Shown here: piece after piece, positions 1 through 7,023 of the stretch
Position numbering within the stretch: the stretch's first letter is position 1
How the letters are laid out: every line of letters begins with the position of its first letter
Assembly (NCBI GenBank): GCA_903882345.1
Contig: CAIRWO010000052.1
Location: forward strand, 1-7,023
Direction: 5' to 3'
DNA length: 7,023 nucleotides
DNA from: Candidatus Omnitrophota bacterium
GTDB taxonomy: Bacteria; Omnitrophota; Gorgyraeia; Gygaellales; Profunditerraquicolaceae
Notes under the pieces: model-generated
What the model saw: the letters and a program-made list of their open reading frames with translations, nothing else
Database searches by the model: none
Told to the model about the DNA's origin: nothing
Translations under genes and position numbers: made by a program

Positions 1-1259
1 CATCCATCAGAGGGTTCCAAAAAATCCAGGAATCGGATATGATTTTAATACCGGATCCGTCCACCGCGATTGTAGATCCGGTTTGTGAAGTCCCTACATT
101 AAGCATTATCTGCGATATTTATGATCCCTTGACCAGAAAAGCTTATAGCCGTGACCCGCGCTACATTGCCAAGAAAGCGGAAAAATATCTCAAAGACACA
201 GGTATAGCCGACAGCGTGTTCTTTGGGCCGGAAGCGGAGTTCTTTATTTTTAACAGCATCCGTTTTGACCAGACGGAAAACTCTGGTTATTATTTCATTG
301 ATTCCGATGAAGCAGACTGGAATACCGGTCGTGATGAAAATCCTAACCTGGGATACAAGATCCGTTTTAAAGAAGGGTATTTCCCTGTCCCGCCGCATGA
401 TTCCATACAGGATTTAAGGAGCCGGATAATACTAAAAATGAAGGAAGCGGGGATTAATGTGGAAGTGCACCATCACGAAGTTGCCACCGCAGGCCAGTGT
501 GAAATCGATATGAAGTTTGATAAACTGACCAAAATGGCCGATAATTTGCTGCTTTACAAATACATCATCAAGAATATGGCCAAAAAAGCAGGCATGGTAG
601 CTACCTTTATGCCCAAGCCGCTGTTTGCGGATAACGGCTCAGGTATGCATTGCCATCAGAGTCTTTGGAAGAACGGCGTAAACCTCTTTTACGATAAGAA
701 TGGCTACGCGCTGCTCAGCCAGACCGCTAAATATTATATCGGCGGCTTGCTAAAACATGCGAATAGCCTGATGGCATTTTGTGCACCCACGACAAATTCT
801 TACAAAAGGCTGGTTCCCGGCTACGAAGCGCCGGTAAACCTGGTCTATTCGGCCAGGAACCGTTCTGCCGCAGTAAGAATTCCCATGTATTCGGACAACC
901 CTAAGTCAAAGCGGATAGAATTCCGTCCGCCTGACCCGGCATGTAATGGTTATCTGGCATTCAGCGCAATGCTTATGGCAGGGCTGGACGGAATAGTCAA
1001 TAAGATTAATCCGGGTGAGCCTACGGATAAGGATCTTTTTGAATTAAGCGAAGAAGAACTCAGCAAGATCCCCACTGTCCCTTCATCGCTGCGCCGGGCA
1101 ATTGATGCTTTAGAAGCCGATCACGATTATCTCTTAAAGGGCGGGGTTTTTACCAAGGATGTAATTGATGTATGGCTGGAGTATAAACGGAAAAAAGAAA
1201 TAGACGGAGTGAGGATGCGGCCGCATCCCTACGAGTTCTATTTGTATTTCGATATCTAA
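1..1259 (+). CDS. glnA: Glutamine synthetase type I, 5'-truncated by window edge
   Basis: Makes glutamine from glutamate, ammonium and ATP; the family is a cytoplasmic dodecamer. The reading frame is already open at base 3 (SIRGFQKIQESDM precedes the first ATG at 39), so that ATG is internal. By comparison with E. coli GlnA, about 53 N-terminal residues lie outside the window, including the ammonium-binding Asp; the full protein would be about 470 residues, normal for the longer type I form. Visible active-site motifs are FGPEAEFF (from 222, metal-ligand glutamates), HHHEVATAGQCE (468-503), NGSGMHCH (633-656, ATP/metal-site histidine), KRLVPGYEAP followed by YSARNRSA (glutamate flap and arginines), and RIEFRPPDP. 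The C-terminal loop reads KDLFELSEEE where E. coli has KNLYDLPPEE, so the adenylylated Tyr397 is replaced by Phe (codon 1038-1040, TTT). Stop TAA is at 1257 and a terminator follows. Identification is secure; loss of adenylylation is inferred from the residue change. Confidence 0.97.
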   Translation, partial: SIRGFQKIQESDMILIPDPSTAIVDPVCEVPTLSIICDIYDPLTRKAYSRDPRYIAKKAEKYLKDTGIADSVFFGPEAEFFIFNSIRFDQTENSGYYFIDSDEADWNTGRDENPNLGYKIRFKEGYFPVPPHDSIQDLRSRIILKMKEAGINVEVHHHEVATAGQCEIDMKFDKLTKMADNLLLYKYIIKNMAKKAGMVATFMPKPLFADNGSGMHCHQSLWKNGVNLFYDKNGYALLSQTAKYYIGGLLKHANSLMAFCAPTTNSYKRLVPGYEAPVNLVYSARNRSAAVRIPMYSDNPKSKRIEFRPPDPACNGYLAFSAMLMAGLDGIVNKINPGEPTDKDLFELSEEELSKIPTVPSSLRRAIDALEADHDYLLKGGVFTKDVIDVWLEYKRKKEIDGVRMRPHPYEFYLYFDI

Positions 1260-1272
1260 AAACAGATCAGGA

Positions 1273-1325
1273 TGCGCAGCGGGGTTTGGCAGTTGACCTA
1301 GCCCTGCTGCGCAAGTTTTTTCTCT
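1273..1325 (+). terminator. Rho-independent terminator after glnA
   Basis: A 13-bp stem pairs 1274-1286 with 1300-1312 (GCGCAGC against GCTGCGC, then six more pairs including two G-T wobbles), with a 13-nt loop and an additional T-A pair at the base. It is followed by AAG and a run of six T (1316-1321). It lies 14 bp past the glnA stop. No matching A-run sits directly on the left flank, so it looks one-directional. It should separate glnA transcription from the regulator-gltBD unit, although partial read-through is possible. Confidence 0.88.
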
Positions 1326-1342
1326 TAGAATGCATAAAACTT

Positions 1343-1357
1343 AGGCAATTATTGTCT
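1343..1357. promoter_or_regulatory. Imperfect dyad with Fis-like core, candidate operator
   Basis: The 15-mer AGGCAATTATTGTCT is an odd-length inverted repeat: six of seven arm positions are complementary around a central T. Its centre fits the core of the E. coli Fis consensus (YAAWWWTTR), but the conserved outer G and C at positions -7 and +7 are A and T here. It ends 14 bp before the start of the Fis-like gene, a suitable place for autoregulation. The binding protein is inferred. The stretch is AT-rich and short, so chance is a real alternative. Confidence 0.35.
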
Positions 1358-1371
1358 TACGCCGTGCCACG

Positions 1372-1755
1372 ATGATTACGATATTAATTAAAGAAAACGA
1401 AACCAGGGTAAAAGAAATTATTAGCCAGGTGTTGCATCAGGAAGGCTATAAGTTACTTGAGAATAAGCCTGGGGATAATACCGTTCAGATAGTCAAAGAA
1501 GACAACAGCAACAGTATTGCCAACATAGAGGACACGGTTATCAAGCTTGAAAAATACTTGTATGATGAAAAAAATGGTGTATTATATAAATCCATTTTAG
1601 AATTGATCGAAAAGCCGATCATCGAACGCGTGCTCCAGCGCACAGAAGGTAATCAGTTTAAGGCAGCAAGGATCTTAGGGATTAACCGTAACACCATGCG
1701 GACAAAAATCAAAAAGCTGGGGATTGATCCGCAGGCATATAAAATTCGCAGTTAA
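1372..1755 (+). CDS. Small Fis/NtrC-type DNA-binding protein with receiver-like N-terminus
   Basis: A 127-residue protein, probably a dimeric transcription factor. Residues about 70-119 match the Fis family and the C-terminal domain of NtrC: LYKSILELIEKPIIERVL aligns with Fis LYELVLAEVEQPLLDMVM (dimerisation helices), and GNQFKAARILGINRNTMR aligns with Fis GNQTRAALMMGINRGTLR (helix-turn-helix, residues 93-110), ending KKLGID. Residues 1-30 (MITILIKENE, then a helix ending HQEGYKLLE) resemble the first strand, helix and second strand of a response-regulator receiver, but the acidic pair is replaced (KENE) and the rest of the receiver, its phospho-acceptor Asp and any AAA+ domain are absent. 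Residues 31-69 are a polar linker. The ATG at 1372 is the only standard start that retains the N-terminal segment: an in-frame TAG is at 1342 and no ATG, GTG or TTG lies between. There is no clear Shine-Dalgarno sequence. The gene is 9 bp from gltB, so probably co-transcribed; a role in nitrogen control is inferred from context. It is not confidently orthologous to fis or ntrC. Confidence 0.85.
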   Translation: MITILIKENETRVKEIISQVLHQEGYKLLENKPGDNTVQIVKEDNSNSIANIEDTVIKLEKYLYDEKNGVLYKSILELIEKPIIERVLQRTEGNQFKAARILGINRNTMRTKIKKLGIDPQAYKIRS

Positions 1756-1757
1756 TT

Positions 1758-1761
1758 AGGA
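1758..1761 (+). promoter_or_regulatory. Ribosome binding site of gltB
   Basis: AGGA lies three bases before the gltB ATG, inside the 9-bp gap after the regulator stop. The spacing is short, but it is the only purine-rich element near this start. The start is also supported by the following residues, which give the usual short propeptide before the catalytic cysteine. Confidence 0.5.
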
Positions 1762-1764
1762 AAA

Positions 1765-4700
1765 ATGAACAAGCGTGAGAAATTAGAAAAATACGGGCTT
1801 TATGACTCCAGGTTTGAACACGATTCCTGCGGTGTGGGCTTTGTCTGTAACATTAAAGGAACAAAGACCAATACGATTATCAGGCAGGGGTTGGAGGTGT
1901 TAAGCCATTTAGCGCACCGCGGGGCAACCGGGGCAGATCCCAAGACCGGAGACGGCGCAGGGATACTTATACAAATCCCGCATGAATTTTTTGCTAAGGC
2001 CTGCGATAAGGCAAAGATCAGCCTGCCGGCAAAGGGGAGTTACGGCACAGGAATGGTTTTCCTGCCGCAAAATCCCGCAGAACGCAAGTTTTGTAAAGAC
2101 GCATTTACCGATATCGTCAGGAAAGAAGGGTTAGCGCTCCTTGGCTGGCGCAGCGTGCCTGTAGATGATTCAGAAATCGGCCTGACTGCAAAACAGACCC
2201 AACCGGTAATTGAGCAGGTTTTTATTAGCAAAGATAAAGATATCAGCGAAGAAATAGAATTTGAACGCCGGTTATATGTTATCAGGAAGAAGATAGAAAA
2301 TGCTGTCCGCGGTTCAAATCTGCAGCAAAGATCCTTCTTTTATATTACTAACATATCCTGCCGGACATTTTTATATAAGGGGCTGTTGATGCCTGCGCAG
2401 GTAGAAAATTTTTTCCCCGACCTGAAAAGTAAAGACATCAAAAGCAGCCTTTGCCTGGTGCATTCCCGTTACAGTACGAATACATTCCCGACATGGGATC
2501 TATCCCAGCCGTTCAGGTACCTTGCCCATAACGGCGAAATAAATACCTTAAGGGGCAATATCAACTGGATGTTGGCAAGGCAGGGGTTGTTAAAGACCGC
2601 TGCCTTCGGCAGTCAGATCAAAGAAATCTTTCCCATAATTGTCCCCGGCGGCAGCGATTCCGCGTCCATTGATAACGTCCTTGAACTGCTTATTCTTGCC
2701 GGAAGGCCTATTGAACATGCAATGATGATGCTGATACCCGCTGCCTGGGAACATAACGGCTTGATGAACGGTAAGCTCAGGGATTTCTACAGGTATCATT
2801 CCTGTTTAATGGAGCCTTGGGACGGCCCGGCGGCAATGGCATTTACCGACGGCACGAGGATTGGGGCGCTCCTGGACAGGAATGGCCTGCGGCCTGCGCG
2901 TTATATCGTCACCAAAAAAGATTTTGTGGTTATGGCTTCGGAGGTAGGGGTACTGGACATATCCTCCGACGATATACTTTTGTCCGGCCGGCTTGAACCG
3001 GGAAAAATATTTTTCATCGATACCGAAGCCGGCCGCCTCATTGAAGACAGTCAGGTAAAGGAAAGGGTATCTTCTTTAAGGCCTTACGGACTATGGCTTA
3101 AGCAGAATATCGTTGAGCTTGATGATCTTGCTGCCGCGGCAGTTAAAGCGGGCGAGCCGCAGGACCTAACCCGGTTGTTAAAGGCATTCGGCTATACGCG
3201 CGAAGATCTAAAAATGATCATCAAACCGATGGTTGAGACTGCCCAGGAACCGATAGGCTCCATGGGTAACGATACTCCTCATGCCGTGCTCTCCCAAAAA
3301 AGCCAACTGCTCTACAATTATTTTAAGCAGTTGTTTGCGCAGGTTACTAATCCGGCAATTGATCCCATCAGAGAAGAGCTGGTGATGAGCCTGGAGACTT
3401 GCCTCGGCCCGGAAAAAAATATCCTGGAAGAAACGCCTTTGCATTGCCATAAAATAAGGGTTAAACAACCCATACTTACCAACGCGGAGCTGGCAAAGAT
3501 CCGCGATATAAAACAGAATGGATTTAAAACCAAGACGATCTCCCTGCTTTTTAGCGCCGGAGATGAAAATGATTTCATCAAGTCGCTGGACAAGATATGT
3601 AGCCAGGCCAAGGAAGCGATCAGCCAGGGATACACATTTATCATTTTAAGCGACAGGGGCGTAAATAATAAATATGCGGCTTTGCCGGTATTGCTTGCCG
3701 TGGCTGCGGTGCACCATTATTTAGTCAGGGAGACGCTGCGCACGCAGATCGGAATAATCGTCGAGAGTGCTGAGCCGCGTGAGGTGCACCATTTTGCGCT
3801 GTTATTCGGCTTCGGCGCGGATTGCGTTAACCCTTACCTTGCTTATGATGCAATAGAATATTTAATCGCTGAGGGTGAAATTGAAGGAAAATTAAAAGAT
3901 AAGGCTCAGGCCAATTACATAAAGGCGGTAAATAAAGGGATACTGAAAATACTCTCCAAAATGGGAATTTCTACACTGCAGAGTTACCGTGCAGCCCAAA
4001 TATTTGAAGCGCTGGGTTTGCACGAAGAGGTAATCAAGCGTTGTTTCAGCGGCACGGTGTCGAGGATCGGCGGCGCCGGGTTTGCGGTAATCGCCAGAGA
4101 GGCCTTGCTTAGGCACAATGATGCTTATCCGAAAACAGAACTTGGCCTGCCTTTGCCGGTAGGCGGAGTTTACCAATGGAAAAAAGACGGTGAATTCCAT
4201 CTTTGGAATCCAAATACCATTGCTGCGCTGCAGGATTCTGTATGGAATGGCGATTATAATAAATACAAGGAATTTTCCGCGTTAATCAATGACCAGTCTT
4301 TAAACCCTACGACACTGCGCAGTATCCTTAAATTTAAAGATTACCAACCTATACCCATTGAAGAAGTTGAACCAGCTGAAGAAATTGTTAAGCGTTTTGC
4401 CACCGGCGCGATGAGTTTTGGCTCGATCAGCAAAGAGACGCATGAAACGATCGCTATCGCGATGAACCGCCTCAAAGGTAAGTCAAACACCGGAGAGGGC
4501 GGGGAGGATCCGGCACGCTTCCTGCCTTTACCAAACGGTGACTCTGTGCGCAGCGCAATAAAACAGGTTGCTTCCGGCAGGTTCGGGGTGACCGCCAATT
4601 ATCTTGTAAATGCCGACGAGATACAGATCAAGATCGCGCAGGGCGCCAAGCCCGGAGAGGGCGGCCAGCTTCCGGGGCATAAAGTAAGCGTTACTATTGC

Positions 4701-6294
4701 CAAGACCCGCTATACCACTCCGGGTGTTACTTTGATTTCACCGCCCCCGCACCATGATATCTACTCTATCGAAGATCTGGCACAGTTGATATTTGATTTA
4801 AAGAATGCAAATCCCCGCGCGCGTATCAGCGTAAAACTTGTATCGGAAATCGGCGTCGGCACGATCGCCGCCGGCGTTGCCAAGGGCCACGCAGATATGA
4901 TCTTGATCTCCGGATTTGACGGCGGCACAGGCGCCTCGCCGTTAAGTTCCATCAAACATGCGGGCCTGCCGTGGGAACTCGGGCTTTCCGAAACGCACCA
5001 GACGCTGGTATTAAACGATTTACGCAGCCGCCTGCGCCTGCAGGCAGACGGTCAAATGCGCACAGGAAGAGACGTTGCTATCGCCTGCCTGTTAGGGGCG
5101 GAGGAGTTTGGTTTTTGTACTGCGGTCCTGATAACGCTTGGCTGTGTGATGCTCCGGCATTGCAACCTTAATAACTGTTCTGTAGGCGTGGCCACCCAGG
5201 ATGAAATCTTGCGCAAAAGGTTCAGAGGCAAACCAGAATATGTGATTAATTATTTCCGGTTTGTTGTGCAAGAGTTACGGGAAATCATGAGTTCGCTGGG
5301 GATAAGGAAAATTAATGAAATGGTCGGCAGGACGGATCTTCTGGAAATAGAGAAAGATATTTTACCCTGGAAAGCAAAAGAGCTTGATCTGTCCCGCGTT
5401 CTCTATAAACCGGAAGTACCGGAAGGCGTAGGGGTCCATTGCAGTAGGAGTCAAAATCACGCCATTGATAAAATTCTTGATTTGAAATTAATAAAATTGG
5501 CTCACCCGGCGCTGGAAAAATCCCTGGCCGTAAAAATAGAATTGCCGATTAGGAATGCCGACCGTACTTGCGGGGCAATGCTTAGTGGTGAAGTATGCAG
5601 GATTTACGGAGAAGACGGGCTGCCCCTAGATACGATCTGTTGTAAATTCAAAGGTATAGCCGGACAGAGCTTTGGGGCATTCCTGGCAAAAGGGATCACC
5701 TTTGAGCTTGAGGGTATGGCAAATGATTATGTAGGTAAGGGTATCTCCGGAGGTAAGATAATCATTTATCCCGATAAAAAAGCAGACTACGAGCCGCAGG
5801 AAAACATCATTATCGGTAACACTACTTTTTATGGGGCGATCAACGGAGAAGCGTATATCCGGGGAGTAGCCGGAGAGAGGTTTTGCATCAGGAATTCCGG
5901 GCTCTATACGGTAGTTGAAGGCGTGGGTGACCACGCCTGCGAATATATGACCGGCGGCAAGGTGGTGATTTTAGGCAAGACGGGAAGAAATTTCGCTGCC
6001 GGCATGTCCGGAGGCATTGCCTATGTATATAACCCGCAGGGGGATTTTAAGGATAAATGTAATTTAGAGATGGTTGAATTAGGAAGCGTGGCCGGCGATG
6101 ACGAAACAGTAATACACGAGCTTATACGCAGCCATTATAAATATACGCAGAGCGAAGCAGGGAAGAAGATTTTGGATAATTTTAAGAACGAGCTAAAAAA
6201 TTTTGTCAAGGTGATGCCGCTGGAATATAAGCGTATTCTGGAAACGGAAAAATTAGAAAAAAAGCTGGGCCTGGAAGACGATTTAGAGGGATGA
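1765..6294 (+). CDS. gltB: Glutamate synthase (NADPH-type) large subunit
   Basis: The alpha subunit of glutamate synthase: it hydrolyses glutamine, channels the ammonia to 2-oxoglutarate and reduces the product at FMN to give glutamate. At 1509 residues it is full length (E. coli GltB is about 1490). The class II amidotransferase domain spans about 22-430: Cys22 is the nucleophile, exposed by removal of a 21-residue propeptide, with HSRYST (233), AHNGE (254-258) and GGSDS (295-299). A central domain follows at about 480-780. The FMN/synthase domain spans about 830-1200, with AMSFGSIS (from 882), KPGEGGQLPG (from 962) and SGFDGGTG (from 1049). The 3Fe-4S ligands are Cys1127, Cys1133 and Cys1138 (C-x5-C-x4-C). 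The C-terminal glycine-rich GXGXG helix domain spans about 1270-1460. All expected catalytic and cluster residues are present and no frameshift is seen. A gltD homologue 4 bp downstream points to the NADPH-dependent rather than ferredoxin-dependent form. Probably expressed with the upstream regulator gene. Confidence 0.98.
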   Translation: MNKREKLEKYGLYDSRFEHDSCGVGFVCNIKGTKTNTIIRQGLEVLSHLAHRGATGADPKTGDGAGILIQIPHEFFAKACDKAKISLPAKGSYGTGMVFLPQNPAERKFCKDAFTDIVRKEGLALLGWRSVPVDDSEIGLTAKQTQPVIEQVFISKDKDISEEIEFERRLYVIRKKIENAVRGSNLQQRSFFYITNISCRTFLYKGLLMPAQVENFFPDLKSKDIKSSLCLVHSRYSTNTFPTWDLSQPFRYLAHNGEINTLRGNINWMLARQGLLKTAAFGSQIKEIFPIIVPGGSDSASIDNVLELLILAGRPIEHAMMMLIPAAWEHNGLMNGKLRDFYRYHSCLMEPWDGPAAMAFTDGTRIGALLDRNGLRPARYIVTKKDFVVMASEVGVLDISSDDILLSGRLEPGKIFFIDTEAGRLIEDSQVKERVSSLRPYGLWLKQNIVELDDLAAAAVKAGEPQDLTRLLKAFGYTREDLKMIIKPMVETAQEPIGSMGNDTPHAVLSQKSQLLYNYFKQLFAQVTNPAIDPIREELVMSLETCLGPEKNILEETPLHCHKIRVKQPILTNAELAKIRDIKQNGFKTKTISLLFSAGDENDFIKSLDKICSQAKEAISQGYTFIILSDRGVNNKYAALPVLLAVAAVHHYLVRETLRTQIGIIVESAEPREVHHFALLFGFGADCVNPYLAYDAIEYLIAEGEIEGKLKDKAQANYIKAVNKGILKILSKMGISTLQSYRAAQIFEALGLHEEVIKRCFSGTVSRIGGAGFAVIAREALLRHNDAYPKTELGLPLPVGGVYQWKKDGEFHLWNPNTIAALQDSVWNGDYNKYKEFSALINDQSLNPTTLRSILKFKDYQPIPIEEVEPAEEIVKRFATGAMSFGSISKETHETIAIAMNRLKGKSNTGEGGEDPARFLPLPNGDSVRSAIKQVASGRFGVTANYLVNADEIQIKIAQGAKPGEGGQLPGHKVSVTIAKTRYTTPGVTLISPPPHHDIYSIEDLAQLIFDLKNANPRARISVKLVSEIGVGTIAAGVAKGHADMILISGFDGGTGASPLSSIKHAGLPWELGLSETHQTLVLNDLRSRLRLQADGQMRTGRDVAIACLLGAEEFGFCTAVLITLGCVMLRHCNLNNCSVGVATQDEILRKRFRGKPEYVINYFRFVVQELREIMSSLGIRKINEMVGRTDLLEIEKDILPWKAKELDLSRVLYKPEVPEGVGVHCSRSQNHAIDKILDLKLIKLAHPALEKSLAVKIELPIRNADRTCGAMLSGEVCRIYGEDGLPLDTICCKFKGIAGQSFGAFLAKGITFELEGMANDYVGKGISGGKIIIYPDKKADYEPQENIIIGNTTFYGAINGEAYIRGVAGERFCIRNSGLYTVVEGVGDHACEYMTGGKVVILGKTGRNFAAGMSGGIAYVYNPQGDFKDKCNLEMVELGSVAGDDETVIHELIRSHYKYTQSEAGKKILDNFKNELKNFVKVMPLEYKRILETEKLEKKLGLEDDLEG
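6285..6290 (+). promoter_or_regulatory. Ribosome binding site of gltD
   Basis: AGAGGG lies eight bases upstream of the ATG at 6299 and overlaps the last codons of gltB. It decides the gltD start over the out-of-frame ATG at 6291, which overlaps the gltB stop. Placement inside gltB suggests that translation of the two subunits is linked. Confidence 0.65.
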
Positions 6295-6298
6295 AAAA

Positions 6299-7023
6299 AT
6301 GGGAGATCCTAAAGGATTTTTGAAGACTAAACGGCATACATCGCATTACCGTCCTGTCTGTGAACGCTTGAAGGATTATCATGAAGTAATGGTTTCCCGC
6401 AGCGATGACTTATCGCAAGAACAGGCATCCCGCTGTATGGATTGCGGTACGCCTTTTTGCCACTGGGCGTGCCCGATAGGAAATTATATCCCTGAATGGA
6501 ACGACGCAATGTTTAAAGGGCACTGGCAGAGGGCAATAGAACTATTGACAGCCTGCAATAATCTGCCGGAGATTACCGGGAGGCTCTGTTCAGCATTATG
6601 CGAATATGCCTGCGTATTGGGAATAAACGATGATCCGGTGACAATCAGGGAAAACGAATTGGCAATAATTGAACATGCCTTTAAAACAGGTTTGATTAAA
6701 GCGGCTCCTCCGGTAGAGCGCACGGGAAAGCGAGTTGCCGTGATTGGTTCCGGCCCGGCAGGCATTGCCTGCGCAGACCAGTTAAACCGGGCAGGCCACA
6801 AGGTAACGGTTTTTGAGAAAGACGATAAGCTCGGCGGAATAATGCGCTACGGTATTCCGGACTTCAAATTGGAAAAATGGATTATCGACAGGCGGCTTAA
6901 TATACTAAAGGAAGAAGGAGTTGAATTTTTAGCCAATACGCATGTGGGGCAGGATTATTCCGTAAATAAATTATTGGGTGAATTCGACGCGGTTTGCCTG
7001 GCGGGAGGAAGCCGGATCCCGAG
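6299..7023 (+). CDS. gltD: Glutamate synthase small subunit, 3'-truncated by window edge
   Basis: The beta subunit of glutamate synthase: it takes electrons from NADPH through FAD and passes them via iron-sulfur clusters to GltB. Only 241 complete codons are in the window, against about 470-500 for the family. The frame stays open to the last base. The start MGDPKGFL matches the typical GltD N-terminus. The N-terminal cluster domain has Cys46, Cys49, Cys54 and Cys58 (CMDCGTPFCHWAC) followed by PEWND, then Cys97, Cys101 and Cys105 in GRLCSALCEYACVLGIND, the two 4Fe-4S ligand sets of the family. The FAD-binding Rossmann motif is VAVIGSGPAG (146-155), with an acidic residue ending the second strand (VTVFEK). 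The family motif GIPDFKLEK follows. The NADPH-binding domain and C-terminus lie beyond the window. The gene begins 4 bp after gltB and shares its operon. Confidence 0.97.
   Translation, partial: MGDPKGFLKTKRHTSHYRPVCERLKDYHEVMVSRSDDLSQEQASRCMDCGTPFCHWACPIGNYIPEWNDAMFKGHWQRAIELLTACNNLPEITGRLCSALCEYACVLGINDDPVTIRENELAIIEHAFKTGLIKAAPPVERTGKRVAVIGSGPAGIACADQLNRAGHKVTVFEKDDKLGGIMRYGIPDFKLEKWIIDRRLNILKEEGVEFLANTHVGQDYSVNKLLGEFDAVCLAGGSRIP

Noticed and set aside
39..41. ATG as the start of glnA
   Set aside because: The frame continues upstream to base 3 and encodes SIRGFQKIQESD, conserved in GlnA. The true start is outside the window.
99..398. Minus-strand open frame within glnA, and similar ones within gltB and gltD (for example 3318-3644 and 6484-6801)
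   Set aside because: They lie wholly inside well-conserved genes on the other strand, and their translations show no recognisable domain.
1326..1338. Possible -10 elements TAGAAT (1326-1331) and CATAAA (1333-1338)
   Set aside because: Neither has a recognisable -35 hexamer at 16-18 bp, where the terminator stem lies. A promoter is likely nearby but cannot be placed.
1286..1371. Sigma54 (-24/-12) promoter, expected for an NtrC-type locus
   Set aside because: GG doublets at 1288 and 1344 have no GC at the required distance, so nothing fits the consensus.
1260..1371. Glutamine riboswitch or other structured RNA ahead of the regulator gene
   Set aside because: The only strong structure is the terminator hairpin; I saw no conserved riboswitch core.
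1372..1755. Decayed pseudogene of a full-length NtrC
   Set aside because: The frame is intact, the Fis domain is well preserved, and the linker (about 1462-1578) contains no trace of AAA+ motifs in any frame I read. A compact functional gene is the better reading.
4971..5171. Short + strand open frame in another frame of gltB
   Set aside because: It overlaps the conserved FMN and iron-sulfur region of gltB and has a composition typical of an out-of-frame shadow.
6291..6293. ATG overlapping the gltB stop as a gltD start
   Set aside because: It is in a different frame from the conserved GltD protein. The ATG at 6299 with AGAGGG eight bases upstream gives the expected N-terminus.

Overview
The window holds a bacterial ammonium-assimilation locus read entirely on the + strand. 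In order: the 3' nine-tenths of a type I glutamine synthetase gene (glnA), a rho-independent terminator, a small gene for a 127-residue Fis-type DNA-binding protein, a complete glutamate synthase large-subunit gene (gltB), and the 5' part of the glutamate synthase small-subunit gene (gltD), which runs off the right edge. The window is almost fully coding. The only real intergenic gap is the 112 bp between glnA and the small regulator gene.

The three enzymes form one pathway. GlnA condenses ammonium with glutamate to make glutamine, using ATP. GltB and GltD move the amide nitrogen of glutamine onto 2-oxoglutarate, giving two glutamates, with NADPH entering through GltD. The terminator after glnA suggests a separate transcription unit for regulator-gltB-gltD. 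That unit is tightly packed, with 9 bp between the regulator and gltB and 4 bp between gltB and gltD. The regulator is therefore most likely a local controller of nitrogen assimilation or of its own operon, although no target can be proved from sequence.

Two points stand out. First, the small regulator looks like an NtrC-type response regulator reduced to its two ends: an N-terminal stretch resembling the start of a receiver domain, without acidic pocket or phospho-acceptor, followed directly by a Fis/NtrC C-terminal helix-turn-helix with no AAA+ domain. An imperfect dyad with a Fis-like core lies just upstream of it. Second, GlnA has Phe where enterobacterial GlnA carries the adenylylated Tyr397, so the classical adenylylation switch should be absent.

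The organism is a bacterium of moderate GC content. The enzymes are of the general Gram-negative type (GlnA resembles the longer enterobacterial form; GltB/GltD are the NADPH-type pair). The style is compatible with an uncultured lineage such as Omnitrophota or a deltaproteobacterium-like group, but this is a low-confidence impression. No mobile elements, RNA genes, CRISPR arrays or long repeats were seen.
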